Shown here one piece after another: positions 15,475 to 24,106 of a stretch of 45,421 nt of DNA (positions are counted from its first letter, which is position 1; every line of letters begins with the position of its first letter). The DNA is taken from NCBI GenBank assembly GCA_037441775.1, contig JBBIRO010000025.1:1-45421 (forward strand), given 5' to 3'. The stretch comes from CAMTWB01 sp037441775. GTDB lineage: Bacteria > Desulfobacterota > Syntrophia > Syntrophales > CAMTWB01. The notes beneath the pieces are model-generated. The model did not search any database. It saw only the letters and a list, made by a program, of their open reading frames with translations, and was not told where the DNA came from. The position numbers and the translations under genes are program-made.

Positions 15475-16986
15475 ATGAACCTTTCCAGCGTTGTCAGACA
15501 AGGTGCCAGGTATTTCCCGCACAAAAAAGCCCTGCTGTTTGGTAATTTGAGTTTGACCTACGCGGAGCTCAATGGCTCCGTCGAAAAAGTAGCTTCATCC
15601 CTTGCGTTAAAGGGTATAAAACAGGGCGATCGAGTTATTCTGTACTCGGAAAATAGACCCGAGTGGGTTATGATCTACTATGGCGTCATTCGCATTGGCG
15701 CCACCGTGGTCTGCATTAGCCCCGCTTATAAAAGCTTTGAGCTGGAGCATCTTCTCAATGATTGCAAGCCGGCTCTGGTCGTGACCTCGGCCTCCCTTTT
15801 CCCGAATATTGCGGAATGTCATAATCTTCCCTTATCAGATGATATCTGGGTCATTGAAAACGATGATGTCCTGTCGTCTTTGTGCGAAAAAAAAGGCGAT
15901 TACGCAGCGGGCGAGTTTGCGTCAATTGTCAATTGCCAACCGGATGATGTGTGCGTAATTTTGTATACGGGCGGCACAACTGGCACACCGAAGGGGGCAA
16001 TGCTCACCCATCGAAACATCCTCTATACCTCTCAAAACATCTGCTATCACGAAAGAATAGTTCCCGATGATGTCGGCATCTGCTTCATGCCGCTCAATCA
16101 TGTCTTCGGGGGCAACCATATCATGAACTCCATCTTTTATGGGTGTGGAACCCTTGCATTGCACAAGGGTTTTGATATAGATGAAATTACTTCATCCATT
16201 CATATCAATAGGGTTAGTCGGCTTTATGCCGTACCCACCGTTTATATCCGGTTTCTGAATAACCGGGATTGCCATAAGTACTTGAGATCCGTGGGATACT
16301 GTTTTTCTGCGGCGACCAGCATGCCATCGGAGATTGTCCGGCAGTGGCAGGAAGCAATGGGACTTAATATTCATGAGTCCTATGGGATGACCGAGACAGC
16401 ATCGCTTGTCACCTTCAACCACCTGTACCGGCATAAAGTCGGCTCGGTTGGGACGCTTGCCGGCCTGGTCGAGGTCAAAATTGTTGATGTTGAAGGAAAT
16501 GAGCTTCCGACCGGAGAAAGGGGGGAAATACTTATTCGTGGGCCTAATGTCATGAAGGGCTACTTCAATAAGCCCGAGGAGACAAAGCTCGCCCTGCTTG
16601 GGGGTTGGCTTCATTCCGGTGATGTGGGGCTTTTTGATGACGAGGGTTATCTCTATATCGTTGATCGATTGAAACATTTAATTATCACCGGAGGCTTGAA
16701 TGTATTCCCCACAGAGGTGGAGGAAGTGCTCTACAGTCATGGGGTCGTCGAGGAGTGTGCAGTGGTAGGCTTTTCCGATAAAGAGTATGGAGAGGCGGTG
16801 ACCGCATTTATCCGACTGAAAAAAGACTCTTCATCCACTCCGGAGGATCTCATCAGGTTTTGCAAAGGAAAGATGGCGTCATATAAAGCCCCCAAAAAAA
16901 TATTTTTTGTTGAAGATTTTCCCAAGTCGCCTCAGGGGAAGATTTTAAAACGGGAATTGAAAAAACGATTCATTGAGGTCAGCTAA
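15475..16986 (+). CDS. AMP-forming acyl/aryl-CoA ligase
   Basis: This is an adenylate-forming acid-CoA ligase of about 503 residues. The P-loop motif YTGGTTGTPKGAMLTH, the ESYGMTET motif, the GDVGLFDDEGYLYIVDR hinge region and the C-terminal catalytic Lys in SPQGKILKREL are all intact. It would activate a free carboxylic acid with ATP and CoA in the cytoplasm. The ATG at 15475 is preferred over a GTG at 15451 because GGAG lies 11 bases upstream and the protein then begins at the usual family position. The TRAP transporter follows by 125 bases, so the pair is probably one uptake-and-activation unit controlled by the divergent FadR-type regulator. The acid itself cannot be read from the sequence; a medium-chain or aromatic acid is plausible. 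Confidence 0.9.
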   Translation: MNLSSVVRQGARYFPHKKALLFGNLSLTYAELNGSVEKVASSLALKGIKQGDRVILYSENRPEWVMIYYGVIRIGATVVCISPAYKSFELEHLLNDCKPALVVTSASLFPNIAECHNLPLSDDIWVIENDDVLSSLCEKKGDYAAGEFASIVNCQPDDVCVILYTGGTTGTPKGAMLTHRNILYTSQNICYHERIVPDDVGICFMPLNHVFGGNHIMNSIFYGCGTLALHKGFDIDEITSSIHINRVSRLYAVPTVYIRFLNNRDCHKYLRSVGYCFSAATSMPSEIVRQWQEAMGLNIHESYGMTETASLVTFNHLYRHKVGSVGTLAGLVEVKIVDVEGNELPTGERGEILIRGPNVMKGYFNKPEETKLALLGGWLHSGDVGLFDDEGYLYIVDRLKHLIITGGLNVFPTEVEEVLYSHGVVEECAVVGFSDKEYGEAVTAFIRLKKDSSSTPEDLIRFCKGKMASYKAPKKIFFVEDFPKSPQGKILKRELKKRFIEVS

Positions 16987-17111
16987 ATGTTTGTTAAGGG
17001 AGGTGATATTCAGGGAAGTTTGCCGGTGAATAGTGGCTCTGTAAGCTAAAATGTTTTTTAGCCTCAGATATGGTTGACTAATCGATACATTTTAAAAAAG
17101 GAGGGGGAGAA

Positions 17112-18125
17112 GTGAAAAAGAATCTGATATTCATTGTAGCGGCATTATTGGTCATCGGATTTGTTTTGACAATCTGCCAGCAGGATGCTTACGCTCAAGC
17201 CAGGCCTTTGGAACTCAGGATCAGCCATATGGCTCCTGCCGGTTCCACCTATGATAGGCAGATAATTGCCTGGGCGCGGAAGATCGAAGAAGACAGCAAG
17301 GGCCGGCTTACCTTCCGCATATTCCCGGGAGGAACCCTGATTGCTCCCTTTCCAACTTACGATGGCATTGAAAAGGGTGTCGCCGATATTGGCGCCAGCT
17401 ACCGTTATGTACGGGCAGGAGCTGAGCTTACCGGACTGATCTCCATGTTTCTGGCAGGGTTGCCTGATCCGACGACCGCGTCACGGATCATGGCTGAAGT
17501 ATGGAAAAGGTTTCCCGAGGTCGCCAAGGAATGGGAAGGCGTGAAGGTTTTATGGACGCACGGATCCGGGCCGGCAGTTGTTGCCTCGACTAAACCAGTG
17601 CGGGTCATGGCTGACTTCAAAGGGCTCTCCCTGAGATCGCCGGTACCCGAAGCTTCTGACGCCCTTCGGGAACTGGGAGGAACTCCGGTGAGCATGACAT
17701 CCGCTGATATGGTGATCGGCATGTCAAAAGGGACAGTACATGGTGGGCTGGTCTTCAAGGAAGCAATTGAATCATTTAAGCTTCCCGTAAAATTTGTCAC
17801 GGAATTCGGCATGTACGCATCCAGTAACTGGTTTATGGTGATGAACTGGGACAGTTGGAAAAGGCTGCCGGCAGACCTCCAGAAAATCATCGATGCCAGC
17901 CTCGAGTGGGGCAGAAGCGAATCCATCAAGGCCTTTGAGGCGGCAGAAGCTTCTTCAGTGGCTTATGCCCGGGGGCAGGGCGTGGAGTTTATCAAGCTGG
18001 CCCCAGCCGAGCAGGCTGCCTGGTTTGCCAAGGTTGACGCCAGCAACAGGAAACATGCATTGGCTATGGATGCCAAGGGATACCCGGCAACCAAGGTACT
18101 CGAATTTATTAACAGTATAAAATAG
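17112..18125 (+). CDS. dctP: TRAP transporter solute receptor DctP (system 1)
   Basis: This periplasmic binding protein of a tripartite (TRAP) importer has 337 residues. A signal peptide of about 28 residues ends at AYA-Q. The start is GTG at 17112, preceded by GGAGGGGG. Typical DctP features are LRISHMAPAGS at the mature N-terminus and the conserved Arg in DFKGLSLRSP, which in this family pairs with the ligand carboxylate. The ligand is therefore likely an organic acid, in keeping with the CoA ligase upstream. A stable hairpin follows the stop codon, then dctQ and dctM. Confidence 0.92.
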   Translation: MKKNLIFIVAALLVIGFVLTICQQDAYAQARPLELRISHMAPAGSTYDRQIIAWARKIEEDSKGRLTFRIFPGGTLIAPFPTYDGIEKGVADIGASYRYVRAGAELTGLISMFLAGLPDPTTASRIMAEVWKRFPEVAKEWEGVKVLWTHGSGPAVVASTKPVRVMADFKGLSLRSPVPEASDALRELGGTPVSMTSADMVIGMSKGTVHGGLVFKEAIESFKLPVKFVTEFGMYASSNWFMVMNWDSWKRLPADLQKIIDASLEWGRSESIKAFEAAEASSVAYARGQGVEFIKLAPAEQAAWFAKVDASNRKHALAMDAKGYPATKVLEFINSIK

Positions 18126-18144
18126 GAGCCATTCGTTGACAAGC

Positions 18145-18183
18145 GTTCGTCTCACCCCCCCCTGAAAACGGGGTGAGACGAAC
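18145..18183 (+). promoter_or_regulatory. Perfect 14-bp hairpin between dctP and dctQ
   Basis: GTTCGTCTCACCCC (18145-18158) pairs without mismatch with GGGGTGAGACGAAC (18170-18183) around an 11-base loop. No U-run follows. Lying 20 bases after the receptor stop codon, it should stabilise the dctP message or reduce read-through, giving more receptor than membrane subunits. Confidence 0.75.
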
Positions 18184-18222
18184 CGGTCACTTTGTAGGGA
18201 ATATTATTGTGAGGTATTGCCA

Positions 18223-18723
18223 GTGACATCCCAGTCGGACTTTGCCTTCAAAAAAATCCCATTGGTGATAGCGTCAGTTGCCCTGATCGTTATGATGCTG
18301 GTAACCGTTATCCATGTTATCGGGCGACTCTTCTTCGATTCTCCCTTATATGGAGGCATTGAGATTATCAGCCTGTCGGGAGTTGTTCTGATACCTTTTG
18401 CTATTGGGTACACCCAGGCCGAACGCGGTCATATTATTATCGAGATGCTGATCTGCAGGCTTCCCCGGCGCTGGAAGCCGCCTTTTGCCATTTTTTCTTT
18501 GCTTATCAGCCTTTGTGCAGTGGCCCTGGTGGCATGGGGAGCATTTATATTTGCCTGGGATGCGGTCATCAAACCCGGCTCATTGACCCCAATATTGCGC
18601 CTGCCGTCCGCCCCCTTTAAATTTGTACTGGTAGCTGGCTGCATCGTGCTGTGGTGCTATTTCGCCTGTCATCTGGTCGAGGCAGTGCGCAAGCTGAGTG
18701 AAAAGGAGACAGGAGATAAATGA
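18223..18723 (+). CDS. dctQ: TRAP transporter small membrane subunit DctQ (system 1)
   Basis: This is the four-helix membrane subunit of the TRAP importer, about 166 residues. Hydrophobic segments are visible near residues 10-35, 45-65, 87-110 and 128-150. The GTG at 18223 has GAGG eight bases upstream; an in-frame TTG at 18217 is the alternative. The family-type EIISLSGVVLIPFAIGYTQAERGHI segment follows the second helix. The stop codon overlaps the dctM start by four bases (ATGA), showing translational coupling. Confidence 0.88.
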   Translation: MTSQSDFAFKKIPLVIASVALIVMMLVTVIHVIGRLFFDSPLYGGIEIISLSGVVLIPFAIGYTQAERGHIIIEMLICRLPRRWKPPFAIFSLLISLCAVALVAWGAFIFAWDAVIKPGSLTPILRLPSAPFKFVLVAGCIVLWCYFACHLVEAVRKLSEKETGDK

Positions 18724-20021
18724 GCCCGTTTCTAAGCGGTATCGTCGGCATAGCAGCCATACTCGCGCTGCTGATGCTGGGAGTTCCCATCGGAGCGGCC
18801 ATGATCCTGGTGGGGTTTATCGGATTTGCCTACCTCACCAGCGTGGGCGCCGCCTTCAATGTCGTAGGCACGATATCCTATGGGCTGATATCCAACTATG
18901 ACTGGCTGGTGCTGCCGCTTTTCCTGCTCATGGGCACCGTCTGCTTTAGGGCCGGATTGGGGCACAGCCTCTTCAAACTGGCATACAGCCTGTTTGGTCG
19001 GCTGCCGGGAGGGCTGGCAATAGCCGCCCTGGGGGCCTGCGGTATTTTCTCCGCCGTAAGCGCCTCAAGCATTGCTACCGCAGCTACCATTGGCACAACA
19101 GCAATACCCGAAATGAGGGGGTATAAATATGACACCGGGCTGGCTACCGGCTGCATTGCCGCCGGCGGAACCCTGGGCTTCCTTATTCCACCCAGCACCA
19201 TTTTAATTATCTACGGCATTCTTACCGAGACATCCATCGTCAAGCTATTCGTCGCCGGTATTGTGCCCGGCATTATTCTGACAGTGATGTTTATGATCAT
19301 GGTCTATATCCGGGTGCGCCTTAATCCATCTCTCGCCCCGGCCGGACAGATTACCAGCATCAGGCAAAAAGCGGCAGCCGCGGCCGAATGTGCCGAAATG
19401 ATATTACTGATAGTGCTGGTGCTTGGAGGACTGATTATCGGCTGGTTTACACCAACTGAAGCCGGGGCAATAGCGGCTTTTGGCGCGATCGTATTATCTC
19501 TGATCAGAAAGAAGATCAACTGGCAGGGCATCAAGGACAGCCTCATTGATGCGGTCAAAACCACGGGCATGATTTTCCTTTGCGCAATCGGCGCGTTTAT
19601 TCTCATCCCCTTTTTCGCAGTGAGCACGATTCCCATGGAGCTGGCCGGCTACATCGCCGGGCTTGGCATACCACCGATACTCGCCTTAGGCTGCATAATC
19701 TTGCTCTACCTCATCCTTGGCTGCTTCATTGATACCATGGCCATGGTGCTTTTGACCGTTCCGATATTCTTTCCCGTGATAAAAAACCTTGGCTTTGACC
19801 CCATCTGGTTTGGAATACTTATCGTTGCGCTGGTGGAGATGGCAATGATCACCCCGCCCATCGGGATGAATGTTTACGTCATTGCCGGGGTCGCCAAAGA
19901 TGTGCCCATGGAGACCATCTTCAAGGGTATTCTGCCGTTCTGCATCGTGCTGCTGGTCTTCATCATTCTTCTGGTTGCCTTTCCGCAGCTTGCGCTTTTT
20001 TTGCCCGGGCTGATGAAGTAG
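18720..20021 (+). CDS. dctM: TRAP transporter large membrane subunit DctM (system 1)
   Basis: This is the sodium-coupled transport subunit, 433 residues, with about 12 hydrophobic segments in two inverted halves. Family motifs include the glycine/serine-rich IFSAVSASSIATAATIG loop, GFLIPPSTILIIYGILTE near the middle, and MITPPIGMNVYVIAGVAKD near the end; the paired PPS/PPI loops are the substrate and sodium sites known from this family. It forms the membrane complex with the DctQ encoded by the overlapping upstream gene. It ends this transcription unit; a hairpin at 20087-20106 lies downstream. Confidence 0.93.
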   Translation: MSPFLSGIVGIAAILALLMLGVPIGAAMILVGFIGFAYLTSVGAAFNVVGTISYGLISNYDWLVLPLFLLMGTVCFRAGLGHSLFKLAYSLFGRLPGGLAIAALGACGIFSAVSASSIATAATIGTTAIPEMRGYKYDTGLATGCIAAGGTLGFLIPPSTILIIYGILTETSIVKLFVAGIVPGIILTVMFMIMVYIRVRLNPSLAPAGQITSIRQKAAAAAECAEMILLIVLVLGGLIIGWFTPTEAGAIAAFGAIVLSLIRKKINWQGIKDSLIDAVKTTGMIFLCAIGAFILIPFFAVSTIPMELAGYIAGLGIPPILALGCIILLYLILGCFIDTMAMVLLTVPIFFPVIKNLGFDPIWFGILIVALVEMAMITPPIGMNVYVIAGVAKDVPMETIFKGILPFCIVLLVFIILLVAFPQLALFLPGLMK

Positions 20022-20086
20022 TTCGCGGACGGCATAGGGTCAGGCCTGATGATGCGTTAATAAATCGGGAACCATCACATTTTGTC

Positions 20087-20106
20087 ATTCCCGCCTAAGC
20101 GGGAAT
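20087..20106. terminator. Hairpin between convergent units
   Basis: ATTCCCGC (20087-20094) and GCGGGAAT (20099-20106) form a perfect 8-bp stem with a CTAA loop, between the convergent dctM and molybdoenzyme small-subunit genes. Preceding T-rich bases (TTTTGTC) would give a short U-run on the minus-strand transcript, so it may terminate the long minus operon. On the plus side there is no U-run. Confidence 0.5.
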
Positions 20107-20185
20107 AACGCGGCGGGGACCTTCTGCCGCATCTTCAGGCTTCTCTCCTGGCTGGTTCAAGCTGCAGGCTTGCTATTTCGAACGC

Positions 20186-21031
20186 TCAGACGAAGTGGAC
20201 CCCGCTGTGCAGGCTCGTGCGCAGCTCAACCGCGACGATTTTTGGGGGCCGGTTGGCGTAGACAATCCGCAGAGTGTAGCGGCCGCTGTTTTCCTCAAGA
20301 TGGTCAAACTTGAAATCGCCGAATGCATTGGTCGTGCTTTCCGCGACAACCGCTCCCGTTGCACCGATCAGTGTGACCCGCGCGCCTACGGCGCATTCCT
20401 CCCGGCCGTCATCTAATTTCGTCGCGACGCTGCCCCCCAGGAAACAGCAGGTAAATCGCTTCAGATGGCGATAATAGACGCCGGGAGATGTCATCCGGTC
20501 TGGCTCATAGACCTCGAGCTGCTCCCCGGCAATAATGCCTTGCAAATCCTTCTCTTCGACCCGACGGAGGCTCAACGCCCCCGTCGGGCAGGCCTGGACG
20601 CAACGAGTCTTTGTCCAGCCGTTGTCGAGCAGGTGGGCGCAGAGGGTGCATTTCTGGGGCAGGGCGAGTAGCTCGTTCCAGCGGATGGCGCCGTAGGGGC
20701 AGGCCGAAACGATTTGTTTTTGTCCTTTGGCCTTGACCGGATCGATCAGGACGATGCCGTCCGGTCTTCTTGCAACCGCGCTATCTTTGGCCGCGCCGAT
20801 GCAGGGAGCGTTATAGCAATGCAGGCAAGGCCTCGGCAGATAGGCGACGTCGATCAAGGGGTACTGTCCCCGTTCCTTGCCTAGAATAGCTATCCAACTG
20901 GGCCCCTGTCCCGGCTGGGGAGCGGCATAGCCGGGCCAGTCATTGTCCACATGTTCGTCCTTGCAGGACAAAAAACAGTTGTTGCAGTTTTCGCATTTTT
21001 CCACGTCAATGACGAGCAACCATTTTTTCAT
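20186..21031 (-). CDS. Transhydroxylase-type iron-sulfur subunit (AthS/RhS-like)
   Basis: This electron-transfer subunit partners the molybdenum subunit encoded just upstream, 281 residues. The first cluster motif is CENCNNCFLSC (Cys13, 16, 19, 23). A CLHCYNAPC group lacks the usual fourth Cys. It is followed by ACPYGAIRW and CTLCAHLLD...CVQACPTGA. The incomplete second group and the C-terminal 70-residue beta domain (VGARVTLIGATGAVVAEST, NAFGDFKFDHLE) match, from memory, the small subunit of pyrogallol-phloroglucinol transhydroxylase of Pelobacter acidigallici, which has three 4Fe-4S clusters and a beta-barrel domain. DmsB/PsrB-type subunits lack that barrel. GGAGGGG lies about eight bases before the ATG, and one base separates it from the large-subunit stop. 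Confidence 0.88.
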   Translation of the reverse strand: MKKWLLVIDVEKCENCNNCFLSCKDEHVDNDWPGYAAPQPGQGPSWIAILGKERGQYPLIDVAYLPRPCLHCYNAPCIGAAKDSAVARRPDGIVLIDPVKAKGQKQIVSACPYGAIRWNELLALPQKCTLCAHLLDNGWTKTRCVQACPTGALSLRRVEEKDLQGIIAGEQLEVYEPDRMTSPGVYYRHLKRFTCCFLGGSVATKLDDGREECAVGARVTLIGATGAVVAESTTNAFGDFKFDHLEENSGRYTLRIVYANRPPKIVAVELRTSLHSGVHFV

Positions 21032-21032
21032 C

Positions 21033-24023
21033 TCATTGCCCCTCCCATTTTTCTATTTCCACCAGGCATGAATTGGCGGCGAAGCTGTGCGATTTTTTGA
21101 TCATCGGCCGGCTCGGCGTTAGGATATTCATGCAGCCGCCGCGATCGGGCGAGGCGCCGGGCTCGCCAATGGGATCATAGGTTGCCGCAGATTCATAGGA
21201 GTGTACCGTTCCCGGCGGCACCCGCTCAGTCACCTGCGCCGCACAGATTACAGCCCCCCGGCCGTTAAATACCCTGACCAGGTCATGATTGTTAATATGG
21301 CGGGCCGCCGCATCATTAGAGTTGATCCGAACGATCCAATATCGGTAGCCGTTGACGAGAATGCGATGGTCTCCAATTTCGTTGACCCAACTGTGCTTGC
21401 CGTCTCCCATGGTGTGGAAGCTGTAGCGCGGGTGAGGGGTGATCAACTGCAGGGGGTACTTTCCGTAGAGATCGGCGGTATGAGGCCCCTCCCAGGAGGG
21501 GAAGTACTTGGTCATCACCGGCCGTTCCGGGTCGTCGGGATCGTAGCGTTGCAGGCTGGAACAGACAAACTCGATCTTTCCCGATTGCGTCTGGAGCCCC
21601 CGAAAAACCTGCTCTGTGTAATCAGCGGGCAGGGGAGCGATTTCCGGGGTGTCCTTGAGCCGGTCTTCCGCGAAAGCCCTAAACGAAACGGGATCACGAA
21701 GGGGCACCGTGGGTGCCGGGACTACGTAGTAGCCCTTTTTTAAAAACTTCTTCCAGGAGATGACCTTGGGCAGGTCCGTGGCGTCAAACAAGCGACGGCA
21801 CCAGTCGATTTCGGTTACACCTTCGGAGAACATTGCTGAAAAGCCGAGGCGCTTGGCAAGCTCCAGGAAGATCTGAAAGTCGGATCGCGATTCGCCCAGA
21901 GGTTCGATACATTTATGCTGCATGATGGCGACGCGGTGGTTGCACTGATTGAAACTGTGCTGGATATAGCCGCCGCAGTTGGCAAATTCACTGATGTCCC
22001 AGCGTTCGAAGCTGGTGCAGGCGGGCAGGATGATGTCGGCAAACTTGGTTTCCCCTTCAAACCAGATGGACTGGTTCACCACAAATTCCAGGTTCTCGGA
22101 TTGATATGCCTTTACATAACGGTTCGTTTCGGCCATGGTGCCGATATGCGACCCGCCGTACTTGTAATACATTCGGACGGGGGAATAACCGGGTGCCGGA
22201 TAGTCGAACCGGAAGAACTGTCCCTCGATCGTCTTGGGATCGGTGGGATATCCCGAGGTACGCCCCTCCAGGATCGCCTCCGGGATCTGCAGCCGAGGCA
22301 CCTGCTGATAGACGGTGTTGACCGTGGGAATTTGCGGCATGCGGTTGTAAAGACTCACGCCAAGAGCTGTCTTGGCAATATCTCCCGAAAGGCCTCCTTC
22401 GGCATAGCCGGGGAAATAGAAGCCGGTATCAATCGGCGTCCCTTGCTGCATCCCGCCCATATTAACCCCCGGCTTGCCCAGCCCCTGCATCGCCATGAGG
22501 CATACCATCGCCCGGGCCCACTCGTTGCCGGTTGCGCTGCGGCAGGCGCCGCCGAATCCGGATAACCCGCCGGCGGCAAGGTAGGTTTTTTTCGTCCCCC
22601 ACTGTCGGGCCAGCGCTCTGGCTTCCCGCGCCGGAATCCCGGTCTCTTTCTCTTGCCATTCGGGGGTCTTGGGGATGCCGTCCTCTTTTCCCAGCAGGTA
22701 GTCCCGCCAGGGTTCAAAGCCATGCGTCCTTTTGGCGACGTAGTCCTTGTCGTATAGTTCCTCCTGGATCCAGACATAGGCAATGGCTAAAGCCAGCGCA
22801 TTGCTCGTAGCTGGTCGGGGGGCCAGCCACTTGCCGCCCAAAAGAGCCGCGGTGTGGTTGTAGAAGGGGTCGATGTGGACCAGTGGTATCCCCAGCTCGT
22901 TTAGCCATTGGCGGCGGACGGTGCCTTCAAAAGCCGCATAGACGCCGCTTGTTGCTTCCGGGTCGCTCGACCAGAAGACCACCATTTCGCATTCCTTAAG
23001 ACAATCCTCCACGGTGCCATAGCTTTCCGGCGCTCCCAGGTGCATGCTCTGCCCCCAATGGTGCATTGCCCCCCAGTACCAGCCCTCCCAACTGTCCGGG
23101 TTGTGGGCGACACTGGTCCAGCCGATATGGTTGAAAAAGCGGAGGCGGGCGCTCAGCCAGTAGCCCAGATTTCCCCAGAGATGGTGGGAGCCGCTGCCGT
23201 TCATGATTGCCCCTGGGCCGTGATCCCTCTTGACCCGCTTGATTTCGCCCGCCACGATGTCCAGGGCCTCGCCCCAACTGATGCGGACGTAGCCGGAGAT
23301 ACCCCGGTTCTGGCAGTTCCTATTGCCATTTTGGTCAAAATCAACCCGTTTCAGGGGGTAGAGGATCCTGTCCGGCGAATAGATCATTGATTTGAAGACG
23401 AGGGTGTGGGGCGATACCGTAGTCCGGCGCGGAGGGGTAAAGGATTTTCCGCGGGCATAAATGGTCCAGGGCGGCGCGTCCTTTTCGTCGAAATCTATCG
23501 GGGTGATCCGGAGTATCTTCCCATCCTTAACATAGACAAAGACCGCTCCGCCGTTGGTATTGCTGGTGTAGCGCCGGAGTCCCGGAGATACTTCCGTTCC
23601 GTATTCCATCCCCGAGTTCTGCATCATGCTCAAGGTTTCCATCCACCATGAGGTTAACTCCTCGGGACCCTCCATGCCCAATTGGAAATTCTTCATCGCA
23701 TTGATTGTCGCCAACTGGTCGCGGGGCGGCACCAGCAGATCAAGGGCAACCATGGCGCTTCCGAAAATAATGGTGACATCCGGATCTGGGTGGATCCCGC
23801 CGCGGGAAAGAAGCTTCCCGTCCCGGAGAAAATAATAGCGGCCGCGGGTTCTATCCTTGAGCCGGAACTGGACGGTAAGGTTCTTCTCGGCGAGGCGCTT
23901 CTTGAAGGCCGCGTCCCTGGCCGCCGCGGCGGTAAACGCAATCTTGACGCCGTACAGGACGACGAATAAAAGAATGTTCGCCAACGCCGCCGATTTTGCC
24001 AATATTTTCACGAGTGTTTTCAT
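21033..24023 (-). CDS. Transhydroxylase/resorcinol hydroxylase-type molybdopterin large subunit with N-terminal anchor and SCP2-like domain
   Basis: This is a DMSO-reductase-family enzyme of 996 residues. Residues 155-996 align closely, from memory, with the large subunit of pyrogallol-phloroglucinol transhydroxylase (about 875 residues): VFVYVKDGKILRITPIDFD, FVVNQSIWFEGE, FADIILPACTSFERWDISEFANC, and DRGGCMNILTP. The catalytic set described for that enzyme is retained: His144 corresponds to His280 (GSHHLWG), Asp174 and the Mo-ligand Ser175 to Asp310 and Ser311 (HNPDSWEGW), and Tyr404 to Tyr540 (FPGYAEGG). As in that enzyme there is no N-terminal 4Fe-4S motif. Unusually, residues 1-150 add a membrane segment (about 11-32) and an SCP2/sterol-carrier-like domain (about 36-145). 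No twin-arginine signal is visible, so the enzyme is probably anchored on the cytoplasmic face. Membrane-associated resorcinol or dihydroxybenzoate hydroxylases belong to the same branch, so either activity is possible. Confidence 0.88.
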   Translation of the reverse strand: MKTLVKILAKSAALANILLFVVLYGVKIAFTAAAARDAAFKKRLAEKNLTVQFRLKDRTRGRYYFLRDGKLLSRGGIHPDPDVTIIFGSAMVALDLLVPPRDQLATINAMKNFQLGMEGPEELTSWWMETLSMMQNSGMEYGTEVSPGLRRYTSNTNGGAVFVYVKDGKILRITPIDFDEKDAPPWTIYARGKSFTPPRRTTVSPHTLVFKSMIYSPDRILYPLKRVDFDQNGNRNCQNRGISGYVRISWGEALDIVAGEIKRVKRDHGPGAIMNGSGSHHLWGNLGYWLSARLRFFNHIGWTSVAHNPDSWEGWYWGAMHHWGQSMHLGAPESYGTVEDCLKECEMVVFWSSDPEATSGVYAAFEGTVRRQWLNELGIPLVHIDPFYNHTAALLGGKWLAPRPATSNALALAIAYVWIQEELYDKDYVAKRTHGFEPWRDYLLGKEDGIPKTPEWQEKETGIPAREARALARQWGTKKTYLAAGGLSGFGGACRSATGNEWARAMVCLMAMQGLGKPGVNMGGMQQGTPIDTGFYFPGYAEGGLSGDIAKTALGVSLYNRMPQIPTVNTVYQQVPRLQIPEAILEGRTSGYPTDPKTIEGQFFRFDYPAPGYSPVRMYYKYGGSHIGTMAETNRYVKAYQSENLEFVVNQSIWFEGETKFADIILPACTSFERWDISEFANCGGYIQHSFNQCNHRVAIMQHKCIEPLGESRSDFQIFLELAKRLGFSAMFSEGVTEIDWCRRLFDATDLPKVISWKKFLKKGYYVVPAPTVPLRDPVSFRAFAEDRLKDTPEIAPLPADYTEQVFRGLQTQSGKIEFVCSSLQRYDPDDPERPVMTKYFPSWEGPHTADLYGKYPLQLITPHPRYSFHTMGDGKHSWVNEIGDHRILVNGYRYWIVRINSNDAAARHINNHDLVRVFNGRGAVICAAQVTERVPPGTVHSYESAATYDPIGEPGASPDRGGCMNILTPSRPMIKKSHSFAANSCLVEIEKWEGQ

Positions 24024-24106
24024 ATTGACTGCCTTGCAAAATGTTTTGAAAATGTTAATCTAAGGACTGGTTCGTCATAAGGTAGTCCCTTCTTGGTGAA
24101 CGCTTC

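Noticed and set aside
20195..20671. Plus-strand frames opposite the iron-sulfur subunit gene
   Set aside because: They lie antisense to a clearly conserved gene and lack ribosome sites or domain matches.
21033..24023. Assignment as a generic formate dehydrogenase, polysulfide or DMSO reductase
   Set aside because: It lacks the N-terminal 4Fe-4S motif and has the HNPDSWEGW and FPGYAEGG segments of the transhydroxylase branch; the small subunit carries the matching beta-barrel tail.
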